From: a virus
Length of the DNA stretch: 30,221 bases
Strand: one strand, 5' to 3'
Virus record (IMG/VR): IMGVR_UViG_3300006735_000139
Span: 1-30,221 of that record
Shown: positions 21,219 through 27,768 of the stretch, piece by piece
How positions within the stretch are numbered: the first letter of the stretch is position 1
How the letters are laid out: each line of letters opens with the position of its first letter
Program-made: the position numbers and the translations under genes
Notes under the pieces: generated by a model
The model's database searches: none
Told to the model about the DNA's origin: nothing
What the model saw: the letters and a program-made list of their open reading frames with translations, nothing else

Positions 21219-21367
21219 TTCACAACCTTGATTGGGAGTTTCTGTTCTACCAGCTTTTGATACTTCTCAATATTGGATTCACGAAGTTCTTTTCTGAGCT
21301 TTCGAATCTTTCGCTTCTTTGTGACATCAAGAAAGAAATCACCGTATCGAATTATTTTTTCATTCAT
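21215..21367 (-). CDS. 50-aa basic protein coupled to the Mom-like gene
   Basis: This minus-strand frame starts at the ATG at 21367, inside the last codons of the DUF3310 gene (8-base overlap), and stops in an ATGA overlap with the Mom-like start. It is strongly basic and helical, with a segment DVTKKRKIRKLRKELRES, and could bind RNA or DNA. Mu controls mom translation through the small Com protein; this gene has the same place but no zinc-finger cysteines, so it is not a Com homolog by sequence. Tight overlaps on both sides favour a real gene. Confidence 0.65.
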   Translation of the reverse strand: MNEKIIRYGDFFLDVTKKRKIRKLRKELRESNIEKYQKLVEQKLPIKVVK

Positions 21368-21827
21368 ACCACTGCCTATAGTTCTTTAAGATCATTTTCA
21401 GATTTGATTCGCATTCATAAAGAATCTCAATCTTGTTTGTGAATTTATGTTTCTGGATAAGCAAAACAGATTCAGTTTCCAGATGATTGAGATTCAACAA
21501 AATACAATAGTGAATTGCCTCTTCACGTTTGGTTTGCTGGTCTTGTTCAGATAGAAATTGAGGCTCATCATACCAATCATCATGATTATCAATCATCAAT
21601 TGAACGTACCGAACAGATTTTTCAACATCTTCGATTCCGTTTTTGAATCTATGCCGCATCACATATTTGGAAACATTCCCTTCACAATTATCAAAGCCCA
21701 ATGCCATGATGACATTGATCACTTCAATCTTTCCGTGATTGTAATGGAGAGGTACATTCACCGGATCATAAGAAGAAGCCGATGGAACGTTAGTTTCACC
21801 GGCTTCTGAATAGGCGTGTTCGTCCAT
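21360..21827 (-). CDS. DUF3310 protein with C-terminal extension
   Basis: This 155-aa protein contains the DUF3310 signature at residues about 18-85: SYDPVNVPLHYNHGKIEVIN, then FDNCEGNVSKYVMRHRFKNG, then EDVEKSVRYVQLMID. This family is widespread in phages, often annotated as a nucleotide kinase-like or replication-associated protein, but its activity is unresolved. Here the C-terminal 65 residues after the family domain are helical and not part of the usual length. The start shares its A with the stop of the 34-aa gene (TAATG). Confidence 0.85.
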   Translation of the reverse strand: MDEHAYSEAGETNVPSASSYDPVNVPLHYNHGKIEVINVIMALGFDNCEGNVSKYVMRHRFKNGIEDVEKSVRYVQLMIDNHDDWYDEPQFLSEQDQQTKREEAIHYCILLNLNHLETESVLLIQKHKFTNKIEILYECESNLKMILKNYRQWYE

Positions 21828-21931
21828 TACTTTTTCCGCTTCTTCTTTTTGGTTGTCTTGGCTTTGGCTTTCTTTGCCGCCGCTTTACCTGATTTAGTGT
21901 ATGGATATTTCTTTCCAGCTACTCTTGGCAT
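21827..21931 (-). CDS. 34-aa Lys/Ala-rich basic protein
   Basis: The minus-strand frame starts with MPRVAGKKYPYTKSGKAAAK and ends in a Lys/Arg run, 34 aa in all. A 'MPR-x-x-G-K-K-x-P-Y-T-x-x-G' start is a recurring small phage protein whose function is unknown; the basic tail suggests DNA binding. AGGA lies about nine bases upstream of the ATG, and the stop overlaps the DUF3310 start (TAATG). The recurring pattern and overlap make this a likely true gene in spite of its size. Confidence 0.8.
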   Translation of the reverse strand: MPRVAGKKYPYTKSGKAAAKKAKAKTTKKKKRKK

Positions 21932-22004
21932 TTGCTCAGTTCCTTTAATTGATATAAACAAAACGAAAGGGAACAGATAAACGACACAATGATTATCGTG
22001 TTCA

Positions 22005-22433
22005 TCAATTTTCCATTTCCCTTGCTACTCTAATTCTACGATTCCACATCCTAACAGCAATCTTTTTTTCTGGTGCAAATGGGCCATCAGTGCCGCACAC
22101 ATTGCACGCACACCAAAAAACTTCTGTTGCATCCTCTCCCATGATCTCAAGTCCTTCACCAGCCTCACCACAAAACGGGCAGGCTCTCAAGCAAAACGGT
22201 TTCAAATGCTCTTGCCCCTCTGAGCTTCCAAAATCTATTCCTGCAATTCTATTGATCATTCTTTTGTTCCACTTGCTAATTGAATGTTTGAAATTTTTAG
22301 CAGTGGGGCCGCTACACTTACACCAAATACAAGCCAACCAATTTTCATCATCATCTTGAAACAAATCAACAAAACGATGACCGCAAAACGGACAATTCTT
22401 ATTAATTAGAAATCGAGATTTTGCTTTGGTCAT
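22005..22433 (-). CDS. Tandem Lar-type zinc-ribbon protein (restriction alleviation-like)
   Basis: This 142-aa protein is two copies of the Lar-type module. Module 1 has Cys14-Pro-Phe-Cys17-Gly, a Cys35-x-x-Cys38 pair, SGP, and an Ala...Trp-Asn motif. Module 2 has Cys85-Pro-Phe-Cys88-Gly, Cys110-x-x-Cys113, DGP and AVRMWNRR. Lar of Rac prophage eases type I restriction; the many phage relatives are usually assumed to do likewise, though few are tested. It overlaps the end of the small terminase gene by 32 bases and lies a few genes upstream of the Mom-like gene, so the operon may carry two anti-restriction steps. Confidence 0.82.
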   Translation of the reverse strand: MTKAKSRFLINKNCPFCGHRFVDLFQDDDENWLACIWCKCSGPTAKNFKHSISKWNKRMINRIAGIDFGSSEGQEHLKPFCLRACPFCGEAGEGLEIMGEDATEVFWCACNVCGTDGPFAPEKKIAVRMWNRRIRVAREMEN

Positions 22434-23157
22434 TCTCTCGATTCCTGATCCTGATCGCTTTCAAAATTTCACGTTTGGTTTCTATGCTCAAATTCAATTC
22501 ATCAACTGAAATGTGAGCGTGAATGTGTTCATGAGTTACCGCACCCTCAACACTCAATTCTATCTTGTCGTTGTATCCTCTGTCTTTGTTAAATGTTTTG
22601 TTAACAAAAATGGTTGCCGATGAATCACCACCCGCAACCAATCCGACAAGAGCGGCTTCAAAGAAGTTCTTTTTGTGTTCGTGGATTTCATTCATGAGTT
22701 CACCAAACTCAGGTTCATGCGTCACCCAATTTTCAAAAGTCTTTCGGCTCATGTTCATCATGGAGCAAGCACGACTGACATTGAAATTGGAAGTGACAAG
22801 AGCATGAAGAAACAAATGTTGCCTCCCACGCTTTCCGGCTCCCTTCAACAATGCTTCAGTTCTTTCGATTGCATTTTCTTTGTGTTCAACATCTTGGATT
22901 TCATGCCAGATCGAACGAAGCTCTTGAGGCAATTTTTGATAGATGTATTCATGAAAATTCTGAGCCGTTGCCATTGGCGTTTGATCGCTCTTGGCTCTAT
23001 CAATCGCAAACTTCAAAGCAGGCTTTTCTGATTTCCATTTTCGAAGTGTGACCGTTGAGACTCCAAGAGATTGAGCCATCTTGATTTCACTCATTCCCGA
23101 CTTGGCAAGCTCATACGCAAGAACATAATTTTCATCTTTCCATACTGATTTCGGCAT
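22402..23157 (-). CDS. terS: Small terminase subunit-like HTH DNA-binding protein
   Basis: This 251-aa protein has two helix-turn-helix segments: residues about 12-42 (LAKSGMSEIKMAQSLGVSTV then TLRKWK) and about 118-150 (NFNVSRACSMMNMSRKTFEN). These are followed by a helix FFEAALVGLVAGG and FVNKTFNKDRGYNDK, the C-terminal pattern of phage small terminases that recognise the packaging site. It is the first gene of the packaging operon. An inverted repeat (23168-23192) precedes its start, and it could be autoregulatory. A plain transcription regulator is the main alternative, but position a few genes before terL supports terminase. Confidence 0.75.
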   Translation of the reverse strand: MPKSVWKDENYVLAYELAKSGMSEIKMAQSLGVSTVTLRKWKSEKPALKFAIDRAKSDQTPMATAQNFHEYIYQKLPQELRSIWHEIQDVEHKENAIERTEALLKGAGKRGRQHLFLHALVTSNFNVSRACSMMNMSRKTFENWVTHEPEFGELMNEIHEHKKNFFEAALVGLVAGGDSSATIFVNKTFNKDRGYNDKIELSVEGAVTHEHIHAHISVDELNLSIETKREILKAIRIRNRENDQSKISISN

Positions 23158-23167
23158 TCCATCACCT

Positions 23168-23192
23168 TTACTTTCTGTTTATTTGAAAGTAA
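23168..23192 (-). promoter_or_regulatory. 8-bp inverted repeat overlapping the late operon promoter
   Basis: TTACTTTC (23168-23175) and GAAAGTAA (23185-23192) are exact inverted copies with a 9-base spacer, ending 11 bases before the small terminase ATG. On the minus strand the repeat overlaps a possible -10 (TACTTT, 23186-23191) that lies 17 bases after TTGTAT (23209-23214). It may be an operator, or a leader hairpin near the ribosome-binding site (AAAGGTGATGGA). Confidence 0.55.
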
Positions 23193-23245
23193 CAAAAATC
23201 ACGGTTGAATACAACGCTTACAACATCCAAAAGAAAAGCAAAAAA

Positions 23246-23330
23246 ATTGCAGATTAGCTATTGCAAAGCTCTTATTCGTTCGATATATTACATATATAAG
23301 AATTAAACATTACTTCAAACACGAAAGCAA
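23246..23330 (+). promoter_or_regulatory. Early-type promoter element, copy B
   Basis: The -35 is TTGCAA (23261-23266), the spacer is 17 bases, and the -10 is TATATT (23284-23289). Half-sites TCTTAT (23270-23275) and ATAAGA (23296-23301) flank the -10. The TGCAGATT box upstream and the leader CAAACACGAAAGCAAA match copies A and C. Confidence 0.88.
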
Positions 23331-23335
23331 ATCAA

Positions 23336-23572
23336 ATGTCAAACGCAACTCAAATCACACGAGACATGAAAGAAGACATCGTTCAATCCCTTCTGAAAGT
23401 TCAAGAATTAGTCAGTGAAGGAAATCAAAAAGAAGCTGATCTTTGGTTGAATCACATTGTCGATGATCTTTCTTCATCATTGGTTTCAATCAAGTACGAA
23501 CGAACCGTTGATTCAAACGAAATGCCAGCTTGTGAAGGAATCGAAGATTTCATTATGAACAACATTGACTGA
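23336..23572 (+). CDS. Unknown 78-aa early acidic protein
   Basis: This is the first plus-strand gene after the divergent region, directly behind promoter copy B. It is 78 aa long and acidic, with a helix ITRDMKEDIVQSLLKVQELV and a loop with DSNEMPACEGIED. I recognise no family. A terminator follows 11 bases after the stop, so it forms a single-gene transcription unit. Such tiny acidic early proteins often bind host enzymes, but nothing in the sequence shows this. Confidence 0.8.
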   Translation: MSNATQITRDMKEDIVQSLLKVQELVSEGNQKEADLWLNHIVDDLSSSLVSIKYERTVDSNEMPACEGIEDFIMNNID

Positions 23573-23583
23573 ACAAAAGAACC

Positions 23584-23616
23584 TGAGCAAGTTTCAAAAC
23601 TGCTCAAAACTTTTTT
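23584..23616 (+). terminator. Terminator between the two small early genes
   Basis: The bases TGAGCAAGTTT and AAAACTGCTCA pair with one bulged A, followed by a run of six T's (23611-23616). A near-identical hairpin follows the next gene (23936-23961), so the unit has been copied together with its promoter. Confidence 0.8.
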
Positions 23617-23623
23617 CAAAAAA

Positions 23624-23708
23624 TGCAGATTTTACTATTGCAATATTCTTATCGTGTCGATATATTAACTATATAAGAATTAAACATTACTCAAACACGA
23701 AAGCAAAA
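23624..23708 (+). promoter_or_regulatory. Early-type promoter element, copy C
   Basis: The -35 is TTGCAA (23638-23643), the spacer is 17 bases, and the -10 is TATATT (23661-23666). Here the flanking inverted repeat is eight bases and perfect: ATTCTTAT (23645-23652) and ATAAGAAT (23673-23680). The TGCAGATT box and CAAACACGAAAGCAAA leader match copies A and B. It begins eight bases after the preceding terminator. Confidence 0.88.
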
Positions 23709-23711
23709 AAG

Positions 23712-23924
23712 ATGAATTACAAAAGATACCTAGTTATGGCAGAATTCAAAAACGGCGAAGTCACAGAATTCACAACTAATTTCATTCGTAAAGCACGCAG
23801 CCAATACCACATGTGGACAAAACATGAAGACTTGGATAATGTGCGAATGATTGACATGGAAAGCGACTCACTAAGGGACATGTGCAGCTACGCAACAAAA
23901 AGAAGTCGTCACCACCAACTATAG
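23712..23924 (+). CDS. Unknown 70-aa early basic protein
   Basis: The start is the ATG at 23712, at the end of the shared leader; the longer frame from a TTG at 23565 would run through the promoter and terminator and is rejected. It is 70 aa long, with a basic strand pattern (MNYKRYLVMAEFKNGEVTEF), a helix with FIRKARSQYHMW, and a basic His/Arg-rich end. I recognise no family. It is a single-gene unit followed by its own terminator-like hairpin. Confidence 0.8.
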   Translation: MNYKRYLVMAEFKNGEVTEFTTNFIRKARSQYHMWTKHEDLDNVRMIDMESDSLRDMCSYATKRSRHHQL

Positions 23925-23935
23925 AAAGAAAAACC

Positions 23936-23961
23936 TGAGCAAGTTTTGAAACTGCTCATTT
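23936..23961 (+). terminator. Second copy of the small-gene terminator
   Basis: TGAGCAAGTTT and AAACTGCTCA form the same hairpin as at 23584-23616, but the T run is short (TTTC). Termination may be partial, which would let the DUF932 gene be read from promoter copy C. Confidence 0.65.
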
Positions 23962-24030
23962 CAAAAAAATATCAACTCGATAATACTTACACACTCAACA
24001 TTTTCTTAAAACAAAAGAGGAACCCAAATC

Positions 24031-24786
24031 ATGATTACTGTTTACGGTGCAAATACTAAAGTTGAAGACTTGCGAACCATCCCACTCGATAAGCCTGAAA
24101 AAGCTGGTGCGTACTGGCAAGGAATTCAACACGGTCGATTGGTCGATGTGATCTCTCAACAGATTTCAAATCGAGGCTGGTCAATCACTGAATCACGATT
24201 CAGTCTTTCGAAAGATCGTGCTGATTTAGCCGGAGCTTTCAAGCTACGGTTGCCAAATGTAGAAACTCCCGAAGGCATGGATTTGTCTCTTGGATTTGTG
24301 ACTTCCAACGCAATGCGAAAATCTTTGAAGATGGTTGTCGGGGCTGTTGTTCAAGTTTGCAATAACGGAATGGCGACAGGTGAAATTGTCATGCAGAAGA
24401 AGCACACAAGCGGATTCAGTTTGAACGATGAGATCAACGAAAGTTTGAATCAATATCAAACCCGTGCTTCAATGATTAGAGAGACTGTTCAAGCTCTACG
24501 AGAAACCGAAATCAGCAACGAACAATCCGATCAGATTTTGATGGAAGCAGGAAGAAATCGATTGATGCCATTCAGCCGAATCGGTGAGGTTGATAAAGAG
24601 TACCGAAAGCCAACTTTCGCTGAACACGGAAGAGGCACAAGTTGGGCTTTGCTGAATGCTTTCACTTATGTTGTGAAAAAGAATCCAGCACAACGACAGA
24701 TGGAACAGATGAATCGATTCCGTGAGTTGTTGCCAACCACGATTCCAACATCTGATCAAGTTGTTGATGTGATCGGACTCAACTAA
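24031..24786 (+). CDS. DUF932 phage/plasmid protein
   Basis: This 251-aa protein fits the DUF932 family found in many phages and plasmids, whose biochemical role is unknown. Family-like segments are WSITESRFSLSKDRADLAGA near residue 50, ETPEGMDLSLGFVTSNAMRK near 79, GAVVQVCNNGMATGE near 106, then a long helical half containing RASMIRETVQALRETEIS and a final APRQM-like helix. A GAGGA ribosome-binding site precedes the ATG. A terminator follows after 6 bases. It is an early gene ahead of the replication operon. Confidence 0.9.
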   Translation: MITVYGANTKVEDLRTIPLDKPEKAGAYWQGIQHGRLVDVISQQISNRGWSITESRFSLSKDRADLAGAFKLRLPNVETPEGMDLSLGFVTSNAMRKSLKMVVGAVVQVCNNGMATGEIVMQKKHTSGFSLNDEINESLNQYQTRASMIRETVQALRETEISNEQSDQILMEAGRNRLMPFSRIGEVDKEYRKPTFAEHGRGTSWALLNAFTYVVKKNPAQRQMEQMNRFRELLPTTIPTSDQVVDVIGLN

Positions 24787-24792
24787 AACTTT

Positions 24793-24831
24793 AGCGGCTC
24801 ATCGAACGGATTCGGTGAGTCGCTCTTTTTT
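24793..24831 (+). terminator. Rho-independent terminator after DUF932 gene
   Basis: Arms AGCGGCTCA (24793-24801) and TGAGTCGCT (24816-24824) pair with one G-U, and an inner CGAA/TTCG stem extends the hairpin. Six T's follow (24826-24831). The next promoter -35 begins only eight bases later. Confidence 0.88.
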
Positions 24832-24838
24832 ATCCACC

Positions 24839-24867
24839 TTGACAACATGTGTTGTCTATGTTATATT
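24839..24867 (+). promoter_or_regulatory. Near-consensus promoter with overlapping operator-like repeat
   Basis: The -35 TTGACA (24839-24844) is a perfect sigma-70 match; the spacer is 17 bases and the -10 is TATATT (24862-24867). Overlapping the -35 and the spacer, GACAACA (24841-24847) and TGTTGTC (24850-24856) form an inverted repeat with a 2-base centre, a form typical of repressor operators. It drives the sigma-like gene and the replication operon. Confidence 0.9.
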
Positions 24868-24900
24868 AAAGAAAATCATTCAATCACGGAGAACGTAAAG

Positions 24901-25410
24901 ATGCCAACGCCAACAATCACAGAAAGATTTGCAGAAGTTGAGAAACTCATTCTCAAAACTTGCAGAGAGTTCAGCAAGCAGTACGGGAAGGATTTTGAAG
25001 ACTGCTTCTCAGAAGCTCAGGAACACTTCCTGACCGCTTGTCAGAAGTTTGATGAATCCAAAGGTGCAAAGTTTTCAACGTATGTCAGAAACACAATCTG
25101 GTTTCGTCTGATGGATTCCAGAAGAAAAGAACTCAAGCGGAATGAACTTCTGAAGCGTGAAGATTCTGAAGCTCTAGATTGTTGCACATCAATTCAGATT
25201 ACTGATTTTGATATTGATGATTTCATCAAGCTGATGAGACTTTCCAAAGATGCTTCTGTTGTTGTGAAGTTATGTTTGGCGAATGAGTATGAACCAAGTT
25301 TCCGAAAAGGACAACAAGAGATTAGAGCGGGGTTGATGAGGAGCGGTTGGAGTTCAAAGCGTTGTTCAACAGCATTCCAAGAAATCAGCAACGCAATGAA
25401 CAAGGGTTAG
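24901..25410 (+). CDS. Sigma-70 region 2-like RNA polymerase sigma factor
   Basis: I start this at the ATG at 24901 (169 aa), with GGAG nine bases upstream; a start at 24847 would lie inside the promoter. Residues about 10-78 show the sigma region 2 pattern: DFEDCFSEAQEHFLTACQKF, then DESKGAKFSTYVRNTIWFRL and Met-Asp-x-x-Arg-Arg-Lys. Residues 105-169 could hold a region 4-like helix pair with RAGLMRSGWSSKRCSTAFQE. It may direct host RNA polymerase to phage late or middle promoters. It is first in the replication operon and may be regulated through the inverted repeat at its own promoter. A non-sigma DNA-binding role is possible. Confidence 0.72.
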   Translation: MPTPTITERFAEVEKLILKTCREFSKQYGKDFEDCFSEAQEHFLTACQKFDESKGAKFSTYVRNTIWFRLMDSRRKELKRNELLKREDSEALDCCTSIQITDFDIDDFIKLMRLSKDASVVVKLCLANEYEPSFRKGQQEIRAGLMRSGWSSKRCSTAFQEISNAMNKG

Positions 25411-25413
25411 ACG

Positions 25414-26757
25414 ATGACAAAATTATATCCATATCAAAAGCGTGGCGTGAAAATGATGGAAGCGTTTAACGGTCGTGCCTTGCTTGCTGATGAAATGGGA
25501 CTGGGTAAAACAATTCAGGCTCTCTATTATCACAAGAGAAACAAAAAGGGAACAACGATTGTCGTTTGTCCTGCTTCACTGAAATTCAACTGGGCACGAG
25601 AGGCGGCCAACCATATCAAACAATCATCAATGATTGTTGAGGGACGTAAGCCACCAACCAGAGCCGGATTCAAACGCAATCGATTCATCATCATCAATTA
25701 TGAAGTTCTATCTTACTGGGTTGATCATCTCAAGAAGTTCAAACCAACTCTTTTGATTCTGGATGAATGCCACTACATCAAAAACAGGAAAGCAAAAAGA
25801 ACGAGAGCGGTTCAGGCTCTTGCCAAGAACATTGATGAAGTGATTGCAATCTCTGGAACTCCGTTGACCAATCGGCCAAGTGAATTGTTTCCGGTTTTGA
25901 ATCTACTTCGACCAGACAAATTCAAATCATTCATGCCATACGCCCATCGATATTGTGACGCAAAGAAAAATCGTTGGGGTTGGGATTTCAAGGGAGCAAA
26001 GAATCTTGATGAGCTTCACGAAAAGTTGACTTCAACCATGATGATTCGACGAAAGAAGATGGATGTTCTTCAAGACTTGCCAGAGAAATCAAGAAACGTG
26101 ATCACGGTTCCAATCTCAAACCGCAAAGAATACGATGAGGCTGAAACCGATTTGATTGCATGGCTTTCAAAGTTCAACATTGGCAAAGCCAAGAGAGCCG
26201 AAGCCGCTGAACGATTGGTTCGCATGGGATATTTGAAACGACTTGCCGCTGAATTAAAGATTGAAGCGGTGGTTGATTGGATCAAAGATTTCATGTTTGA
26301 GACAAATGAAAAGTTGGTTGTGTTTGGAATCCACAAGAAGATCATTGAGAGACTCCAACAGGAGTTTCCAAAATCGGTTTCGATTACAGGTGAAACCAAA
26401 TCCAAAGATAGACAACTTGCAGTTGATAAGTTTCAGAAAGACAAGTCAACACGATTATTCATTGGCAACATTCAAGCCGCTGGTGTTGGGTTGACTTTAA
26501 CTTCTGCAAGCACTCTTTTGTTTGCTGAACTTGGGTGGACTCCATCGGAGCATTCACAAGCCGAAGATAGAATTCACAGAATCGGACAACGCAACACGGC
26601 AAGATGCTTCTACATGATTGCCGCCGATACGATTGAAGAGAAGTTGTCACAAATCATCCAGAACAAACAAAGCGTTTTGACTTCAACTCTGGATGGTGGG
26701 GACGTTGAAGAAGAACTTACCATTTTTGATGAACTACAAAAGGAGATGACAAATTGA
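25414..26757 (+). CDS. SNF2-family DNA helicase/translocase
   Basis: This 447-aa protein carries the SNF2 motif set: a Q-like start YPYQKRGVKMM, DEMGLGKT (26-33), DECH (117-120), SGTPLTN (148-154), then motifs V and VI (GNIQAAGVGLTLTSAS and QAEDRIHRIGQ at about 382-392). It lacks extra N- or C-terminal domains, as in compact phage forms. Phage SNF2 proteins are usually in replication or recombination operons and probably remodel DNA-protein complexes or reverse forks. It starts three bases after the sigma-like gene. Confidence 0.93.
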   Translation: MTKLYPYQKRGVKMMEAFNGRALLADEMGLGKTIQALYYHKRNKKGTTIVVCPASLKFNWAREAANHIKQSSMIVEGRKPPTRAGFKRNRFIIINYEVLSYWVDHLKKFKPTLLILDECHYIKNRKAKRTRAVQALAKNIDEVIAISGTPLTNRPSELFPVLNLLRPDKFKSFMPYAHRYCDAKKNRWGWDFKGAKNLDELHEKLTSTMMIRRKKMDVLQDLPEKSRNVITVPISNRKEYDEAETDLIAWLSKFNIGKAKRAEAAERLVRMGYLKRLAAELKIEAVVDWIKDFMFETNEKLVVFGIHKKIIERLQQEFPKSVSITGETKSKDRQLAVDKFQKDKSTRLFIGNIQAAGVGLTLTSASTLLFAELGWTPSEHSQAEDRIHRIGQRNTARCFYMIAADTIEEKLSQIIQNKQSVLTSTLDGGDVEEELTIFDELQKEMTN

Positions 26758-26912
26758 AAACCAAAACAACTCTTTATTTGCGTGGCATATCCACCGAAGT
26801 AAAAAACCATTTCAAGGCTCATTGTGCGAAGCGTGGTAAGACCATGACTGAGAAAATCGAAGAGCTTATGAGAGACACAATCAAAAAGGATTCCACACTT
26901 GAAACTAGATGA
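26754..26912 (+). CDS. 52-aa ribbon-helix-helix DNA-binding protein (TTG start)
   Basis: The frame starts at TTG 26754, overlapping the SNF2 stop as TTGA, with AAGGAG eight bases upstream. The protein reads as ribbon (KTKTTLYLRGIS) then helix (TEVKNHFKAHCAKRGKTM) then a second helix (TEKIEELMRDTIKKDS), the classic Arc/CopG-type fold of 45-55 residues. It may repress the replication operon or bind the origin. The next gene overlaps its 3' end by 14 bases, also from a TTG start. Confidence 0.75.
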   Translation: MKTKTTLYLRGISTEVKNHFKAHCAKRGKTMTEKIEELMRDTIKKDSTLETR

Positions 26913-27768
26913 TCTACTTCAACGATTGAAAATCAAATTCGTTCGTGAAGGTCATCATCACTCAAGAGCCGGTTGGATACAAACGGATTGTCCGTTTTGT
27001 GGAAGAGACTCAAACAAGTTTCATCTTGGTTGGAATCTTGAAAGCAATTATGTTCATTGCTGGAGGTGCGGTCATCACAAATTGAATCAGACTTTGGTTG
27101 AGTTAACCAATATTTCATTCGTTGAAATTAACGAACTAATAAAATCACTCACCAAATCAACGAACGTAATTCAACACGATCCAAGAGGTGAAGTTAAGAT
27201 TCCAAATGGTGTTGGTGATCTGCAAAAACAGCATCGGAAATATTTGCAGAAACGCAGATATGATCCTGATGAAATTGCAGAAACCTGGAGCGTTGGTGGA
27301 ATCGGAATTCATCAAAATCTATCTTGGCGGATTTTCATCCCGATAATATACCAGCATGAAACCGTCTCTTGGACAACTCGTTCTGTCAGTGATCAAGTTC
27401 GAGTTCGTTACATGTCAGCAAGTGCAAACCAAGAAGCCATGAACCACAAACAACTTTTGTATGGTGAAGACTTTTGCAATCATGCCGTGATCGTTCATGA
27501 GGGAGCGTTTGACGTTTGGCGAACAGGCAAAGGAGCGGTTGCAACTTGCGGAACTGGATTCACAAGAAGCCAAGTTTTGAAACTGTCGAACTATCCTATT
27601 CGTGTTATATGTTTTGACAACGAGCCAGAAGCACAACAAAGAGCCGATGAACTTTGTTCATTGCTGGAACCGTTTCAAGGTGAAACGTACAACGTCCAGT
27701 TGAGTTCGAAAGATGCTTCTGAAGCTCCAGCAAATGAAATCAAAGAACTTCGGGGGTTTTTGAAATGA
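26899..27768 (+). CDS. Replicative primase (CHC2-type zinc finger plus Toprim)
   Basis: This is a 289-aa primase starting at a TTG (AAAAAGGA upstream). The N-terminal zinc site has Cys31-x-x-Cys34 and Cys54-x-x-Cys57, as in CHC2-type primases. The Toprim fold carries Glu201 (VHEGAFDVW) and Asp240-Asn-Glu242 (CFDNEPEAQQ), where the usual Asp-x-Asp is Asp-x-Glu. There is no helicase domain in this polypeptide; a helicase-like gene lies two genes downstream. It therefore looks like the primase half of a T7 gp4-like system encoded as a separate protein. Its stop overlaps the next gene's ATG (ATGA). Confidence 0.85.
   Translation: MKLDDLLQRLKIKFVREGHHHSRAGWIQTDCPFCGRDSNKFHLGWNLESNYVHCWRCGHHKLNQTLVELTNISFVEINELIKSLTKSTNVIQHDPRGEVKIPNGVGDLQKQHRKYLQKRRYDPDEIAETWSVGGIGIHQNLSWRIFIPIIYQHETVSWTTRSVSDQVRVRYMSASANQEAMNHKQLLYGEDFCNHAVIVHEGAFDVWRTGKGAVATCGTGFTRSQVLKLSNYPIRVICFDNEPEAQQRADELCSLLEPFQGETYNVQLSSKDASEAPANEIKELRGFLK

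Noticed and set aside
22005-22433. Identification of the zinc-ribbon gene as Mu Com
   Set aside because: The CPFCG...GP...WN-R layout repeated twice is Lar-like, and it is not next to the Mom-like gene.
23565-23711. Longer N-terminus for the 70-aa early gene from a TTG at 23565
   Set aside because: It would translate through a terminator and promoter copy C; the shared leader places the start at 23712.
24847-24900. Longer N-terminus for the sigma-like protein
   Set aside because: The ATG at 24847 lies between the -35 and -10 of the promoter; GGAG supports the ATG at 24901.
26754-26912. Toxin-antitoxin pair based on the ribbon-helix-helix protein
   Set aside because: Neighbours are SNF2 helicase and primase; no toxin-like gene is adjacent.
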